Assembly: GCF_050908995.1 (NCBI RefSeq)
Contig: NC_135124.1
Coordinates: 10,726,001 to 10,790,000, forward strand
Direction of reading: 5' to 3'
Source of the DNA: Andrena cerasifolii
Taxonomy: Eukaryota > Arthropoda > Insecta > Hymenoptera > Andrenidae
Length of the DNA stretch: 64,000 bases
Positions within the stretch are counted from its first letter, which is position 1; each line of letters opens with the position of its first letter. Positions 35,100 to 47,800 of this stretch are shown here, one piece after another. The notes beneath the pieces are model-generated. The model worked only from the letters and a program-made list of their open reading frames with translations, was not told the DNA's origin and ran no database searches. A program made the position numbers and the translations under genes.

Positions 35100-36100
35100 T
35101 TCGTCATTCGCGTTCCGAGGTTGCAGCAAGCAAATCCGTTTCGCAAAGGATGACCCAATAAAATGTCACGCTCCCAATGGGGCCCGGCGGTGCGCGCGGA
35201 CTGACGGCGCATACCTGGCGGAACAGAGGAGAGCATGTGGAGCCGTGCTGGCAAATGATATTCGTGACACATCCCACGTGCCAGCATTCCTGCGCCCTAC
35301 AGACCATTGGATCCCGCGGGATTTATTTTCGGATTGGTATGACGCCACCGTGGGTTTACACGCCGTTGCCGCCAAGCAGCCGAGCCGCGCTGCCTCAGTG
35401 AATCCGTGGCTGGTTCGTACGCGAGTCACGGCTACACCGACGATGCTGCACCCCGGCGACGATCGATAGCGATCGGTAAAGAGCGGTCCGTACGCGGGAC
35501 GAGTCGCGAGCCTCGTCCTCGTGGCCCGAATCCAGAGGTGCGTTCGATAATTGGCCGAACCGCGACGTTCCCGCCATCCTCCCTCCTTCGTTGCACACAA
35601 CTGGCGATGCTCACGCGGGCCTGTAACCGGGGAATCGATCTATCGTCCGTGCGAAGCCCGATCGCGACTAGCTCGTCGCTTCGACGGCCCGGCGATTTTC
35701 AGATGCGTGGACACACTCGCGCGCGCGAGAAGTCGGGCTAGTTGGAAAATCAGGACACCCCGAAGTTTCCCGGCTCGTGAGAACTCGGTCGAACAGTATC
35801 TCACCGAAAGTTCGCCACTTTCGGGTCACGTTGCTCCGCATTTGTTGATTCCGCTCCACGCTCGTCGTTCGCTGTTCCACGCGCGGATACTTAGCTGCTG
35901 GGTGCGGGGGGATCTTTTGGCAGCGAGGATTCTGGGAAATTCAGCGCGGAGGGAGCAAGGTGAAGGAAATTTAGAATTTTGGGGAGAATCGCTGGATCAT
36001 AGATTGGTGGGAAAGTTTCGATGCCGCTACTTGCAGTTTCGCGCCGGATTATTTATAACCCGTACTTGTAAACACGCGTAGTTCGGCTTTCGCGCGAACT
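35100..36100 (+). promoter_or_regulatory. GC- and CpG-rich island, candidate promoter or first exon
   Basis: Composition rises sharply against AT-rich flanks, with overlapping open frames on both strands, as is usual for CpG-rich non-coding DNA. A donor-like CCAGAG|GTGCGT lies at 35537. The next coding exon on the plus strand begins 1.4-1.9 kb downstream, so this may be the promoter and 5' UTR of that gene. No TATA box is evident. Confidence 0.35.
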
Positions 36101-37404
36101 GCCCGCTATTTCTCGCCAGTACGGTTGTAAAGCGAGTAGTGAACGCCGCGTGATTCTTGTTGCACGTTTATTTCGGAGTGCTGCGCTGGGTGTGCTCGAT
36201 GTCTTGGTTTTAATTGGTGGTAAAATAGTTGTGTTCTTGAGCGGTTGCAAGTGGACGTTGAGTATTGGAAGGAGAAGTGAGATGCGACTTGATTGCATTG
36301 ATTTCAAGTGACTGACATACATTCAGCTATATTTAATCGCCGAGGGATCTAGCTCGAGCACAAATTATTTTCTATTTAAAACTATTTTGTACGTATGATT
36401 TAAATCGTCCACCTGTCATCTTGCTTCTTGCTCGGAACTTAAGCGTACAATTATATCCATTGAGAATTCGAGAGGGATTTCTGAGGGGGTAAATTTGGCT
36501 TCCTCTATTTATATTCTCCAATGAAATTTTACAAATTTTTAGATCACTTTGCGGGAATGTGTTAAACGCAGATACGTGTCTTTCTTTCAAGAGAACAGAG
36601 ACGTCTGTCGATATCTATTCCTAGAATTGTTCTCTTCGACGATCGAGGGGCAGTGGGAAAAGTTCGTTCGTATATTCACGAAAAATAACCGCAAATATAG
36701 CGAAGCCAGATAGGAAAAGGGTAGGATGCCGTTTCGGAAACATCCCAAAGTCAAACTCCCTCGATTCTGACAATCTGCCAAGCGTCTGAGGTCACGTTAC
36801 ATAAGGGATGTAATATTCATTCGAATCCGTCGAAGAATGACTCTCAAGCGTGTCTGCCGTGCAGTGGATATCATGTGCATCGTCTCGGCCAAAAAGCAGA
36901 ACATTTTGCAAATTGAAATGTGGAATGGTAATTATCGGCGGGCGTGGAGCAGTGATTAGCGGGAGTGGAAGAAGCAGAAATAAGGATTGTGATAATGTGA
37001 ACGAACTCTGTGGCCGAAATATTTACATTTCACTCGAGAATATCTTTATACCAAAAGTGAATGATACTGAAGAAATGAAGAACGGAGTGACAGAATTCTT
37101 CCGATGATCTGACAAGTGTAAGTGCGACGTGCTTCAATTTCCTTGACAGTTCCTGACACCTCTGAATGAGTATTTGCGCATTAAATAGGAGGAAATATTG
37201 ACAAGTTCAAATTTTCATTCCAGTTACAGAAGCACTCTCTTTCCCTTCACGTATGTTACCAAATCAACATGAATGAATGCAGTACCTCCGCAATAATTCC
37301 TTCATACTTGAAGAGTAGCTAAACCAAATTCACAACGCTGCACTTTGATAAATCATCGAGGACCATCAACGCCTGTAGAGTTCTATAGTTACCCCAAACC
37401 CCGC

Positions 37405-37527
37405 ATGATCAAACCCAACCCGCCTCGCGTTTTTTTGGACCACGAAGACCGAAAACATGAACAACGAACATCCGATTATAACAGCCACCACCTCCAGTCT
37501 AGTCACTCCGGATTCCTCGTCGACTAG
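37405..37527 (+). other. Overlapping upstream ORF across the main start codon
   Basis: An ATG at 37405 opens a 40-codon frame that overlaps the main ATG in a different frame and stops at 37527. If this stretch is in the mRNA leader, the ORF would compete with the main start. The frames meet near a run of seven T residues at 37430-37436; six T residues would fuse them. Confidence 0.4.
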
Positions 37528-39761
37528 CGATCCAGCGGAGCCGATCATCAGGCTGAAGCTAGACAAACCGTTGCACTGGGAGTGGGAGCTAACCACCTCC
37601 GCGGACACGCTTCCTGTTATCCAGCTGCTGGACAAAGATGGCCGCCTGCTGGTGGAGACAACTGGAAGAACGGCGCAGAAAGCTAGAGGCTCATTTCGCG
37701 AGGGTCTCAAGTCCTACGAGGAGTTCCCTTCCACTCCAAAGACCCCAACTGCTTCCTCATCCCTCTCTTCGTGTACCGCCTCAACGATTATCGCGCCAGC
37801 GCAAGGGAATCGGAACGTGGACGGGTTCAGCTCGAAGTTCGGCAGCTGCGAATTCGGCTACAGGCCACGGAAGTCCAGGAGCGAAGTGACCGTGAAGGAA
37901 AAAGAGAAGCGAGGCAGGAAGAGGCACTCCGGCGGGCCAGAGTCGCCTGCAAAGCAGAACGACGAGGCGAAGTCGACGGTGAAGAGGTACTCCGCCGGCG
38001 ATTACCTTCGACAGCAGATTATAGACGACCTACGGACGAAGAGCACAGCGGGCATGACTCCCGAGGAAGTCGCCAAAGCGAGGTGCAAGAAGGTGAAGGC
38101 CTACTTGAGGAGCCACAGCGAGACTCTGCCCAGACCTGTATATTTGGAGGAAGAAGAGACTGGCGACAAGGTGAAGTGGAATACTAACGGTGACAGAAAT
38201 AGAGACAAAAGAATCGAAGATGGCTTGAACCGTCTGAGGAGAGCCATCAAGGAAGATATCGATGAAGCGAGGCTGAGGACGTCCTGCGACCCGGAAGCCT
38301 TCAAGGATGTTTCAAGGAACGATTTAATGGAGAAGCCGCCAGAGTTGAATGGGAGCTCGAAGCTGAAGGAGGCAGGGAAGGAGAACGAAGGAAACGAAAG
38401 AACAGTTAGGAAGATCAAGAACGAGGAGCTGGAGAAGGTGAGGGCGTTCCTGCAGAGGAAGCTGCAGCAGAAGATGGTGCAGGAACGGTCGACCAGCTCG
38501 GGCCGCTGCGACTCGCTGGAGCAGTCAGGTGATGGGATCAAGAAGAGGTACTCGGATTGCAGGCGCAACGAGGGTCCTAGGGGCTATTGCACTCGGAAGG
38601 TGCGCAGCGAGACGAACGTCATCGGGTTCGATCCAGAGGTGCTTCAGGACAGACAGAAGATGGCCAGGCAGCTGGAGAGAGAGATATCGAGGAGTGACAA
38701 GTCGCGTTCCGAGGATCTGCTGAGGCGAAGTGTGTGCCGTCGGTCAAGGAGCGACGCTGTCCAAGAGGCGCTGAAGGCGATGGACTCGAATAGCCGTCAG
38801 AAGGTACAGGCGAGGGAGTTCCCGGGCCCGGAGAAGCGGAAGCTCTACCGAAAAACGAGAAGCGACGTTCTATTGGGTCAGGTGGGGGGCAGCTTCGACT
38901 CCGAGCAGGGCTTGAAGAACCAACCGAGGCGGATCAGGAGCCAGGACAACGTGGACGAGTCCTGGCGCGAGTACAAGGAGAGGAAGAAGCACGAGAGGCT
39001 TCACCGCGAGACAGAGGTGAAGGAGGAGGATTTCATGAGGAAGCCGAGGTGGAAGGATCTTCAGGCTGATCTGTGCCCCTTCAGGAATTGCAAAGTCTGT
39101 CAGAACTTGCAGAACTGCGTGAATCCGTTGCAGAAACGCGGCGACAATCGCGAGACACTCGGGACCCCCGAGGATTGCCCAACGAAGGGCGCCTCAGACG
39201 TCGTTTCCAACGACTCCTCCAGCGACAGACCGAGCACCAGCTTGCAAGAGAATTATTTGGTCATTGATAGAAATACGGAGGGTGCGAAAAGCGGGGCGAT
39301 TGCCAAGATACAGGTGAAGGATCACGGATTGGAAGCAACCAACGTGAACTCTCCTGACTGTGGATACAACACGATCCCCAAGAAGACTATCAAGGATTAC
39401 AAGGAGCTGTACATGCGGTCGAACGTGAAGAAAAGCGATACGTTTAAAATAGTAGACGGTAGCGAAGACCCTAAAGGGGGCGGCGATCGAAGCGAATGGA
39501 AAGGTGACTGCGACGAGGGCTCGGTTGATACGTTCGGCTGCGCGACGAACGGCGAGGGCTTGTTGGCGAACAAGTCGAACGAGGACATTGCTAGGGATTA
39601 CTTTAAGAGGGTTTACGAGCTGCTGAAGAAGCGCCAGGAGGAGGCGAGGAGGAATCAAAAGAGGCAGGAGGTTGGAGGCTGCGACGATTCGTCGTCCTCC
39701 GCTTACGAGAAGGTGCAGAAGAAGAGGCCTCGACGGAAGAAAAAGGAACGGGGCGCGCAAG
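37457..39761 (+). CDS. Basic disordered protein, large exon (768 codons, partial)
   Basis: The frame starts at an ATG in a good context (GAAAACATGAAC). It ends at GCGCAAG|GTAAGA, a strong donor in phase 1, so the protein continues in an exon I could not find. An AG at 37447 after a T tract offers an in-frame phase 0 acceptor, so this may be an internal exon. The protein is rich in Arg, Lys, Glu and Ser. The motif [KR]-x-R-S-[DEQ] recurs several times (for example RKSRSEVT, RRSRSDAV, KTRSDVLL, RIRSQDN). A cysteine cluster, CPFRNCKVCQNLQNC, might bind zinc. The end is helical and highly charged (YELLKKRQEEARRNQKRQE). I do not recognise the family. Confidence 0.88.
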
Positions 39762-40927
39762 GTAAGAGACGGTCCAACTGTCTTTATTTTATCTTACGGA
39801 ATGTTCTCTATTTTCTGATGCGTCTGTAGGTTTTATAAATTATAATAGAGGACGGAAGATGAAAGAGAATACGAGAGCTTCTCGAACGGATCTGAATAAG
39901 AAAGCCCCAACTCTTTAATCGCCACGGGAATTTTGTGGTTTTCGATATCCGAGCTCGAACTGCAGGAGTCATCTTTGAGCAGGTGGCACGGCAGACGTTT
40001 GCAGAAGCCTCTCGCTAATGCGAAAACTTCCCCCTTAAAAGTTCGCCCGCTTTTCACTGCGCCACCGCGCCGTATTTACGCGACGCCGACTCTGGTCGGC
40101 ATTCTAATAGAAATATTCAACGTCGCGTTATGGCGGAACTTTCGCGTTATATCAGAGAACGGCAGGCTGTGTTTGTTAATATTGTCCCCGCGAATAATGT
40201 TGCTTCTCTCCGCCCACGCGCCGCTGATAATAGACGCAGAAAAGTTCATGGCAGGGGAGAAAAAAAAACGGGACTCGAATGGAATATTCACGTTGATCGA
40301 CCACTGCATACGCGTTTCTCCACGACGAAGCTTAACGGGAAAGTGCGGAAATGCATTCGGAGCTTCGCTGTATGAGAATTAAGAAATTGTAGGGCCCCTT
40401 TCCCAATAATTACTAATGGCCACTTACTGGTAGACTTATTTTTAATGGATAATTAAAATCGTGCTCGCCCGAATAACAATCGAGTCGGTGATATTGAAAA
40501 CTCGGTCACGTCTGCGTGGGCGGTTAGGCATTGTAGATATTCAATTCCTATCGGAAACTGGATTACACGGTCTTTGAAGCTTTTAACGATTTCTTCGACC
40601 GAATATTCTGGCGCGCCGCTCAACGAAATAAAGGGTAGATTAAAGTGGCTTTCATATTCCCGTTGACATTTCTGCCGGAGTTCAATAATGTCGCGAATAA
40701 ATAGTCACGAAATCAAGGACGCTACAGGCAAAACCTAGCACAGAGAAAAATGCAGAACCCAAAAATAGCAAAAGCTCATACAGAATTAATCCTTCAGCGG
40801 CGGCCTGTAGATTCCGTTCAAGGAAAAATGTCCCGTTTTCTTTTTATCGTTAGAAATTTATATATTTTTTCTTTTTTTCCGGAGGTTAAACTGCATAAAG
40901 CAATTGAATAAAGAGTTCAGGTAGTTC

Positions 40928-41428
40928 CACTTTAACAGGTTATTATACTGTGTTTTGGTATAAAAATATTTAGTTATTGCAAAATTACAACTGATTTCCC
41001 GGAAGCTGTTTTTAGACCGGTAACCACGATTTTTTTCAAAACCGCTTCACCAATCTTTCTGAAACTTTGTAGGTTTCTTCTAGACATTGAAATCTAGTCT
41101 TTAATCGAAGCATTTGTTTTTCCAATGCATAGTTTTGTATTTGATGGATGGAAAATGAAGTGTTTTTTCTACGAAAGTCGATCATTTCGCTTTAAACATC
41201 TGCCATATTGTACCAGATTAATATTTTATAAAACTGAACGATTAACGACTAGATAAACTATTGTACTAACTAAATCTTCTTCATTTTTTTATTTCAGATA
41301 ACCCAGTTACGAATAATGTTGGTCACCGCAAAACGTGTTTCTAAAAACAGCTTCCGGGAAATCAGTCGTAATTGCGCAATAACTAAATATTTTTATACCA
41401 AAACATAATATAATAACCTGTTAAAGTG
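40928..41428. mobile_element. MITE with long TIRs (CACTTTAACAGGTTATTATA)
   Basis: About 90 bp at the left (CACTTTAACAGG, then TTTTGGTATAAAAATATTTA, then TTTCCCGGAAGCTGTTTTTA) reappear in inverted orientation at 41340-41428. Weaker similarity (TTCAGGTAG against TTCAGATGAG) suggests the true ends lie about 13 bp further out. There is no transposase frame in the 501 bp and no clear target duplication. Confidence 0.8.
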
Positions 41429-41535
41429 TCCCTCATCTGAATACAAAAATTATTACATAAAGATATGCATGTACTTTCTGAAATAAATTCCCAAAGAATC
41501 GTTTCTTTTTCTACCCCCTGACGGTAGGTAACCCC

Positions 41536-41646
41536 TTAAGGGGAATAGGCAGTCGTTTTCCGTGAAAGAAACACTTTCTTTTTAATGTCACAGTAGTTTC
41601 GGAAAAAACAAAAAAAATCGATTTTTCGACTGCCTAGTCCTCTTAA
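41536..41646. mobile_element. Small MITE with TTAAGGGGAATAGGCAGTCG ends
   Basis: The left end TTAAGGGGAATAGGCAGTCG pairs with the right end, whose complement reads TTAAGAGGACTAGGCAGTCG, over 111 bp. The TTAAGGGG terminus resembles that of the larger fold-back element at 16064-16317, but the inner sequences differ. Confidence 0.7.
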
Positions 41647-44239
41647 TCTGGTGCAAACAGGTTAAGTTCAACATAATCTTGATATTCCCGTCTCATATTA
41701 GTTCAAAATATAAATTACCATTTGTTAGTACTACATGGATAAGAATCATTGTTTTAGTAGAATCTTTCAACTTGGTACAAGATTTAGAGGATCGTGCAAT
41801 AGCTGTGTTTTAAAAAATCACTTGCAAGGGACACTGAACGATGGATCCACCGGATATTGCATGTCGTGTGTGGTTCACGCATGAACAATTGCTCGGATCT
41901 TCCTCTTGAAAAGTCAGCATATTGGTGTGACATAAAAGACTCTGTAACTCGAAAACTAGATCACGTCAAACTAGTTGCAGAATTCACATTTATTGTACTC
42001 CTTACAACAGGGGTCGTTTACACTCGATACACACCCTAAAGAACATTAAGGATCAGCGTAATTATACACACCAACCAATACTCTTTATCCGAAAAGCTAC
42101 TTAAACAAAATCATGCCACGCAATGATTACAATTTTGCTTCTCCAACCACACTTTTCCTACTCAACCCTTCTGGTGGAACAGTTTCAGGAAATGAATCAC
42201 TGATTTCCCGGATTACATTAATTGCAGAATTCTCACGGATTTAATTATCTGCCTCGTCGTTTCCTTGACTGCTTGTACCAACTTTCGTGGTCTGGCCAGG
42301 CCACCGTGAATATTCCCCAAATATTCAACCTCCTCCCTGACGCCGCGGTTGAAGGAGACGGGCGAGCAAGCCAGCCGAAAATAATTATTGTGAAAGTAGA
42401 GGCGGAAGAGTTGATTACGGTAAAGCTGGCGGATAATTTTGGGCAGACGTTGCTATGGACTTTGCCTGTACAACCCGTGCTCGTCCTTATGACGGGCTTT
42501 CAGCCAAAGAGATTAGTGCCGTGCCTTCCGCCAGGAAGTCTCGCGGAAGTCAGCGAAAAGCTTCGCCACAATTTTCGTGGGTATAATGCCTTTAACCGTT
42601 ACCTCGTTCGTTTCTTAGCTTCTAACACGGAGCAGTCGTTAAGCTCCTTCTTTTTAGTCTGGGAACGTTCTGATAGCCCAAGTAATTGGTACAGTCCCCT
42701 CCCTCGCCTGTGCATTCGCGTAATTGGATAGAAGATGACTTTGATGCAATGAGACAGTTCCCTTTAGCTGCACTCGTTCCTCGCGTCTTCGCGCAGAATT
42801 ATCATTCGTTTCGATGTCTGAGGGGCTGTGACGTGAGTTTGGTGTAGAAGAAAAATGTCAGGACTGGGTTTCACGAAAATAAATCGTTTCTGATAAAATT
42901 TCTACTTTCCAGCTTCTTCTACTTAGTATAATTATTTTAGAGACAAGTGTTTGATGAATATTCCGGATTATTCTTTTGAGTCGAGGGTGGACCTGACGAA
43001 TTGGAAATTAAGTGCTCTATTTCAAATATAATTTGGAAGACAATTATATTCAAAATGACAGGAAGAACGCAGTGTAATGTTAAAGTAGAGCATAGATGAT
43101 CCCTCAAGCTCACAGAGCTCAGTTGTTGGCAGCGAAGGAAATGCAATTGCTTCTTCTTTTTAAAGCTGCATACACCTCATAAATATTAGACCACAATCCT
43201 AAAAAACAGAGATAAAGCTCGTTTGATATTCTGTTCATCTTGGAAGCATCTGGGAGCCCTAGAAAATCGTATTTTAGACGAAAGGGCTTTCCACAGGGGA
43301 AGGATTACGTAGGGGTATGGCAGCGGTAGGGTGCTTAACGTGTGCGTTAAGAAGCGAATAGAACCCTCCGAGCTTGTAAGCACTTACATGCTGACACGTG
43401 ATACCACATACACGTAAGCTGAGAAAAGCTTATTACATGATTGATGGAGTTGGTTCTACCATAACATCAACGGTGTGCTAATGATATATGTATACCTATG
43501 CAGACTTGTGGTGAGCTGTAGTTACAGAACACAATAGAAACGATAACTTGCACTGCTTTAATTCTATGCTTGCTCCAGTTATTCTGCAAATATAAATTGC
43601 TGCAAATAAAATTGATTCCATAATATCATCATGATGTTACCTTTGTGAATTCTTCGCCTCGAAACAATTCATTTTACAAAGAGACAGAAAAATATTCTAA
43701 GAAAATCCTGTAAGATACTTTGGCAAATTACTTTAGTCATAATTCATTCTACATTCAAATATCCAAAATTATTTTTAAAAAAATAATGCCTAAGAGTCTC
43801 TGCTAAGTTGCTTCGTGCATTCTTTAATATGGGAGATAGCAACTGACTATGAAGTATCATTTACTTGATATCATCACTTTCGGAGAAACGATATTTCGTA
43901 TGCAGCCACGTAAAATTTCATACGACGCATTTCAGTCATCTTTAACTCATAATTTCATTTGATCCTTTTGGCATCAACTCGTAAGCGTGTCGCGTCGCGT
44001 AACCATCGGTTTGATCCGGATGTCGGCGTACAGACATCCGCATATAGAGGGAAACATCTACCTACTTGTTGCTAGGCACGAAGCAATACAGCGATGTTGG
44101 CAGAGGAACAATTGGCGAGTATCGTTTTGCCAGCTGTAAATCCAGTTCCGTTCAAACATCATCGCGGTGTTTAGAACTCGCGGAATTCGAGCCACCTTTT
44201 CCAACATTCTCTGAAGCATCAAGCATCAATATATACATA

Positions 44240-44891
44240 CAGTGCCGGACAAAATATTGGGACACTCTTTAAAACAGAATAACCTTCTTAAGATTGGTCC
44301 AAACGACTTGGCCTCTTTTGAGAAGCTAGAAGGATTAGTTTACTAGGAGACGTGTTTCGTCGTTTTGGAAAAAAAATGCAATTGGTGAAGGTTGTTTTTT
44401 AAACTTTTTTTTTGAGCCTGTAATTCAAATTCAAAAAAACCCGTTTGTAGATTTAAGTAATTTGTATACGTGCTGAAAATTTCATCAAAATCGGTTAACG
44501 TTGCTCTGAGCTATAAACGCTTAAAGATCGCAGAATACGGTTGAGAATCGCGGGAATTCCCAAAATCAGCGATTCTGAACCTTATTCTGCGATCTTTAAG
44601 CGTTTATAGCTCAGAGCAACGTTAACCGATTTTCATGAAATTTTAGACACGTATACAACTTATTAAATCTACAAACGGGATTTTTAAATTTTCATTACAA
44701 GCTCGCATAAAAAAGCTGAAAAAGCGACCTTCACTATTTTCTTCGCTATTCCGACCAATTGTAAATTTTTTCCAAACACGTCACCTAGTAAACTAATCCT
44801 TCTAGCCAAAAAAAACTCAAGTCGTTAGCAACAATTTTAAAAAACTCATTCCGATTTAAAGAGTGTCCCAATACCTTTGTCCGTCACTCTG
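44240..44891. mobile_element. Tc1/mariner-type MITE with internal palindrome
   Basis: The left end CAGTGCCGGACAAAATATTG continues GGGACACTCTTTAAA; the right end is its diverged complement, TTTAAAGAGTGTCCCAATAC then CTTTGTCCGTCACTCTG. CAGTG termini next to TA are typical of Tc1/mariner, and a TA precedes the left end. The middle (44490-44631) is a near-perfect palindrome with arms of about 60 bp around a 13-bp centre. No transposase remains. The right boundary is slightly degraded. Confidence 0.85.
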
Positions 44892-47800
44892 AAACAATCC
44901 CCACTTAAATGTTGGAATGGTAATATTACATTTTCCAGATGTTACTGTTGCGTCACGCATACCACACGAACAATTTCAAAAGAGAATAGCAATTCTTTCA
45001 CAGACGCCTCGTCCTCGAATAAACTGGAACCTTCGCACTATTTTTCAAAGACAAAGATGGAATCGCAATTTTATTATCGCGACACAGATTGTAGTTATTC
45101 AAGCTGCAGAATGTCCAATTACAACGCAGAGTTTTATGGTGTGGCACACAAGTAGAGCGTACATCAAGACTGTAATCTAGGATCAGAATTTTTAGACCAC
45201 ATGCACCACGAAGTCAAGGTTCTAATCATTCCGAGTAAATTACTGCTATCCGAGCACGGTTCTCGTGGTCCTATATCAAAGCTACTTCCGTACGATAAGA
45301 AGGGCTTAACGAGAGCTTCCTACGAGCTTCTCCCTTTAATCAAAACGCATGGTATCAGCGCCTGCACGCGGCATGTGTGCAACGTGTGCGCAAAGAGGTG
45401 GCTCGAAAGGGGCATAGAAATGGAAACAAGACACTTTACTCGACGCCGAAGCGCAATTACCATACAGGAGTCTGGGACGGTAGCTTGTTAGTCACATTCA
45501 TCTACGTCCACGGTACACTTGTTTAACGATAGAATACTCGGTATCCCGATCAAACGGTATCTGACATCAGGCGATCAAACGCTCGTGGAGAACATTGTGT
45601 GCGATTCTCGGCCACGGAAGTACGGCGTAAGTATTTTCATTAGATTCAAGGAACCCGGCCAGATTTTCACAGACGAGAATTATTTTCAGAAGTAAACGCG
45701 CAGCCGATTTGTTGACACGGGTAATTCCGCTACGTTACATCAGAAATCTAAAGATTTCACAGTTGGAAGAAGTTTTTGCAACCACTCAGAAAATAGGAAT
45801 CTTGAAACAATTGTGATTCATAAATAGTGTCGATCACTTGGAAATATAATATCACAGATTCTTAGCAATGAATTTGTACTGTTGGATCCAAGATGCCAAA
45901 AGTCTGCTTCGAGAAAAATATCTGTAAACATTACGAAGTTAGATATTTTTTGTACATAGTGAAGTTGTTGTAAAACTGTCTATAATATTTAAAAAGTTGA
46001 TACGTCTCCTTTGTAGTTGCGTTATAATTAGTTTCAATAAATTAATCAGTGAAATTAATTTTAATTATGGGTCTCTCAAGCCCTTCTTGCATACAATGGA
46101 GAAATATAGAAAAGATATTGTTTTTTTAATATTATTTATTATTTACTTAATATTTGCATAATATTTGAAAAAAATATAGAATATTGAAAAAATATAGTCA
46201 GACCTAGATCGTGCCATGTTCAGGTTGATGTATATTTGACTTACAATTCGATTTTACCATAGCTACATGTAGAGAAGAATAAGCAATCTAATTATGCGTT
46301 TTACAATTACAATTTAAGGAGTTAAAATTTTTTTTACATCTGTTAATCTCATTTATCAAATTGCACAGAGACGCGGTGTTGCCATGTAGTCGCCAAACGT
46401 TCTTTAGCGATAAATATGTTCGAAAATGAGCCTGGCTCTCCGCCAGGTGCACCGTCGTTGACTCCACTTCCTGACGCGGTAATAGATTTCGCGAGTCGGA
46501 ACGAAATATCGAGATGAAACAGGGAGAAGAACGAAAATGGCGGGACGTCTGACTGATTCTTGTTACGTAACTTCCCGCTGCGCCCCGATGGGAAGAACAA
46601 ACTCCTGTTTCCGGCTAATTGGTGCCTCATTATTTCCAGATCGAACGGGGCGTCCGACCGTGAGTCATTTGGTGAATTATCGATAGAGAAGAGAGGACGG
46701 TGACGCGCACAGGATATCCTGAATTCGAGCGCGATCATTTCACGTCGTTTTCATTCACCACGGCGTCTTCTTTAAGGCCAAACGCGAATATTGAACTCGT
46801 TGCAACGTGGCATTGATTACAGCGGTTGCTTCGAGGCGTAGAACCAAATGGTCGGGATCACTCTTTGGTGGGCAAATAATTTGTGAACGTTTGCATGGAA
46901 AGGTTGGGGGTGAAGGCAGGTTTTTTTTAAGATTATCGAAACGCGGAGTGTATTTGATACAATATTACTTTGATTAGTATTTTTTTAATTATGAGGTTGT
47001 ATACTATTTTTGAAGTATTAAACAATTTGGTTCGATTTTGAGTAGATTTGTAGTTAGGGTCGTTATTGTTAGTGGACGTTTCCCTTAATACTAACTCGTC
47101 TCTACCTTTTATAATAAAACTGTGATTTTTCCAGCATTGATAAGAGTTATCAGAGAATCGTAAAATACTCTTAGCAGACAATATTTCACGCGCACGAGTG
47201 TTAAAAGCACTTCACAACTCTTTCTGCTTATCGATAGGGAACACTCTCTATCATTCCGCTATCATATAACTTATTGCCAAACTCTCTGGTAAATGATTCT
47301 CAAAAAATGAAGTGGGTAGTTTTAAACTGTAAAGTAGTTCGTATTTCTTAATACAATTTCTCATTACCCAGAACCATTTATTATTCTATTTCATTCAGAA
47401 TTAGGTATTTCTAAAACTTATTAATTGTTAGCTTGAGATATCAAACTTACATTATCTTCAAACTCGATATAACCGAATGATCGTTTCCAAAACTTTTATT
47501 GACAGCTATTTTGAGGTAGGACAGTGGAATGGAAAAGAGCGCAGCCACATCCTTCGTGCAATCGTTAATAAATAATAAGAAATGAAAGTAGCCGAGTAAT
47601 AGGATATCAAACGTCTATCTTTCATCGTTCGTGTACGCTCATGGCGTCCTCGTGAAATCGTTCAGAGCGAAGAAAAAGAAACGTACTTACGTTGACGTAC
47701 CCGTCCCAGTATTTCCCTCCTTTTTGCATATCGTTTGCACATGCAACGGTGTAACGAATCGATCCGTTGCAACCAGTCGATGCAACCCGACGACAAATAA

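Noticed and set aside
42222..42731. A 169-codon plus-strand open frame as the missing next exon of the third gene
   Set aside because: No phase 1 acceptor fits at its start, and the composition differs from the charged protein it would extend.
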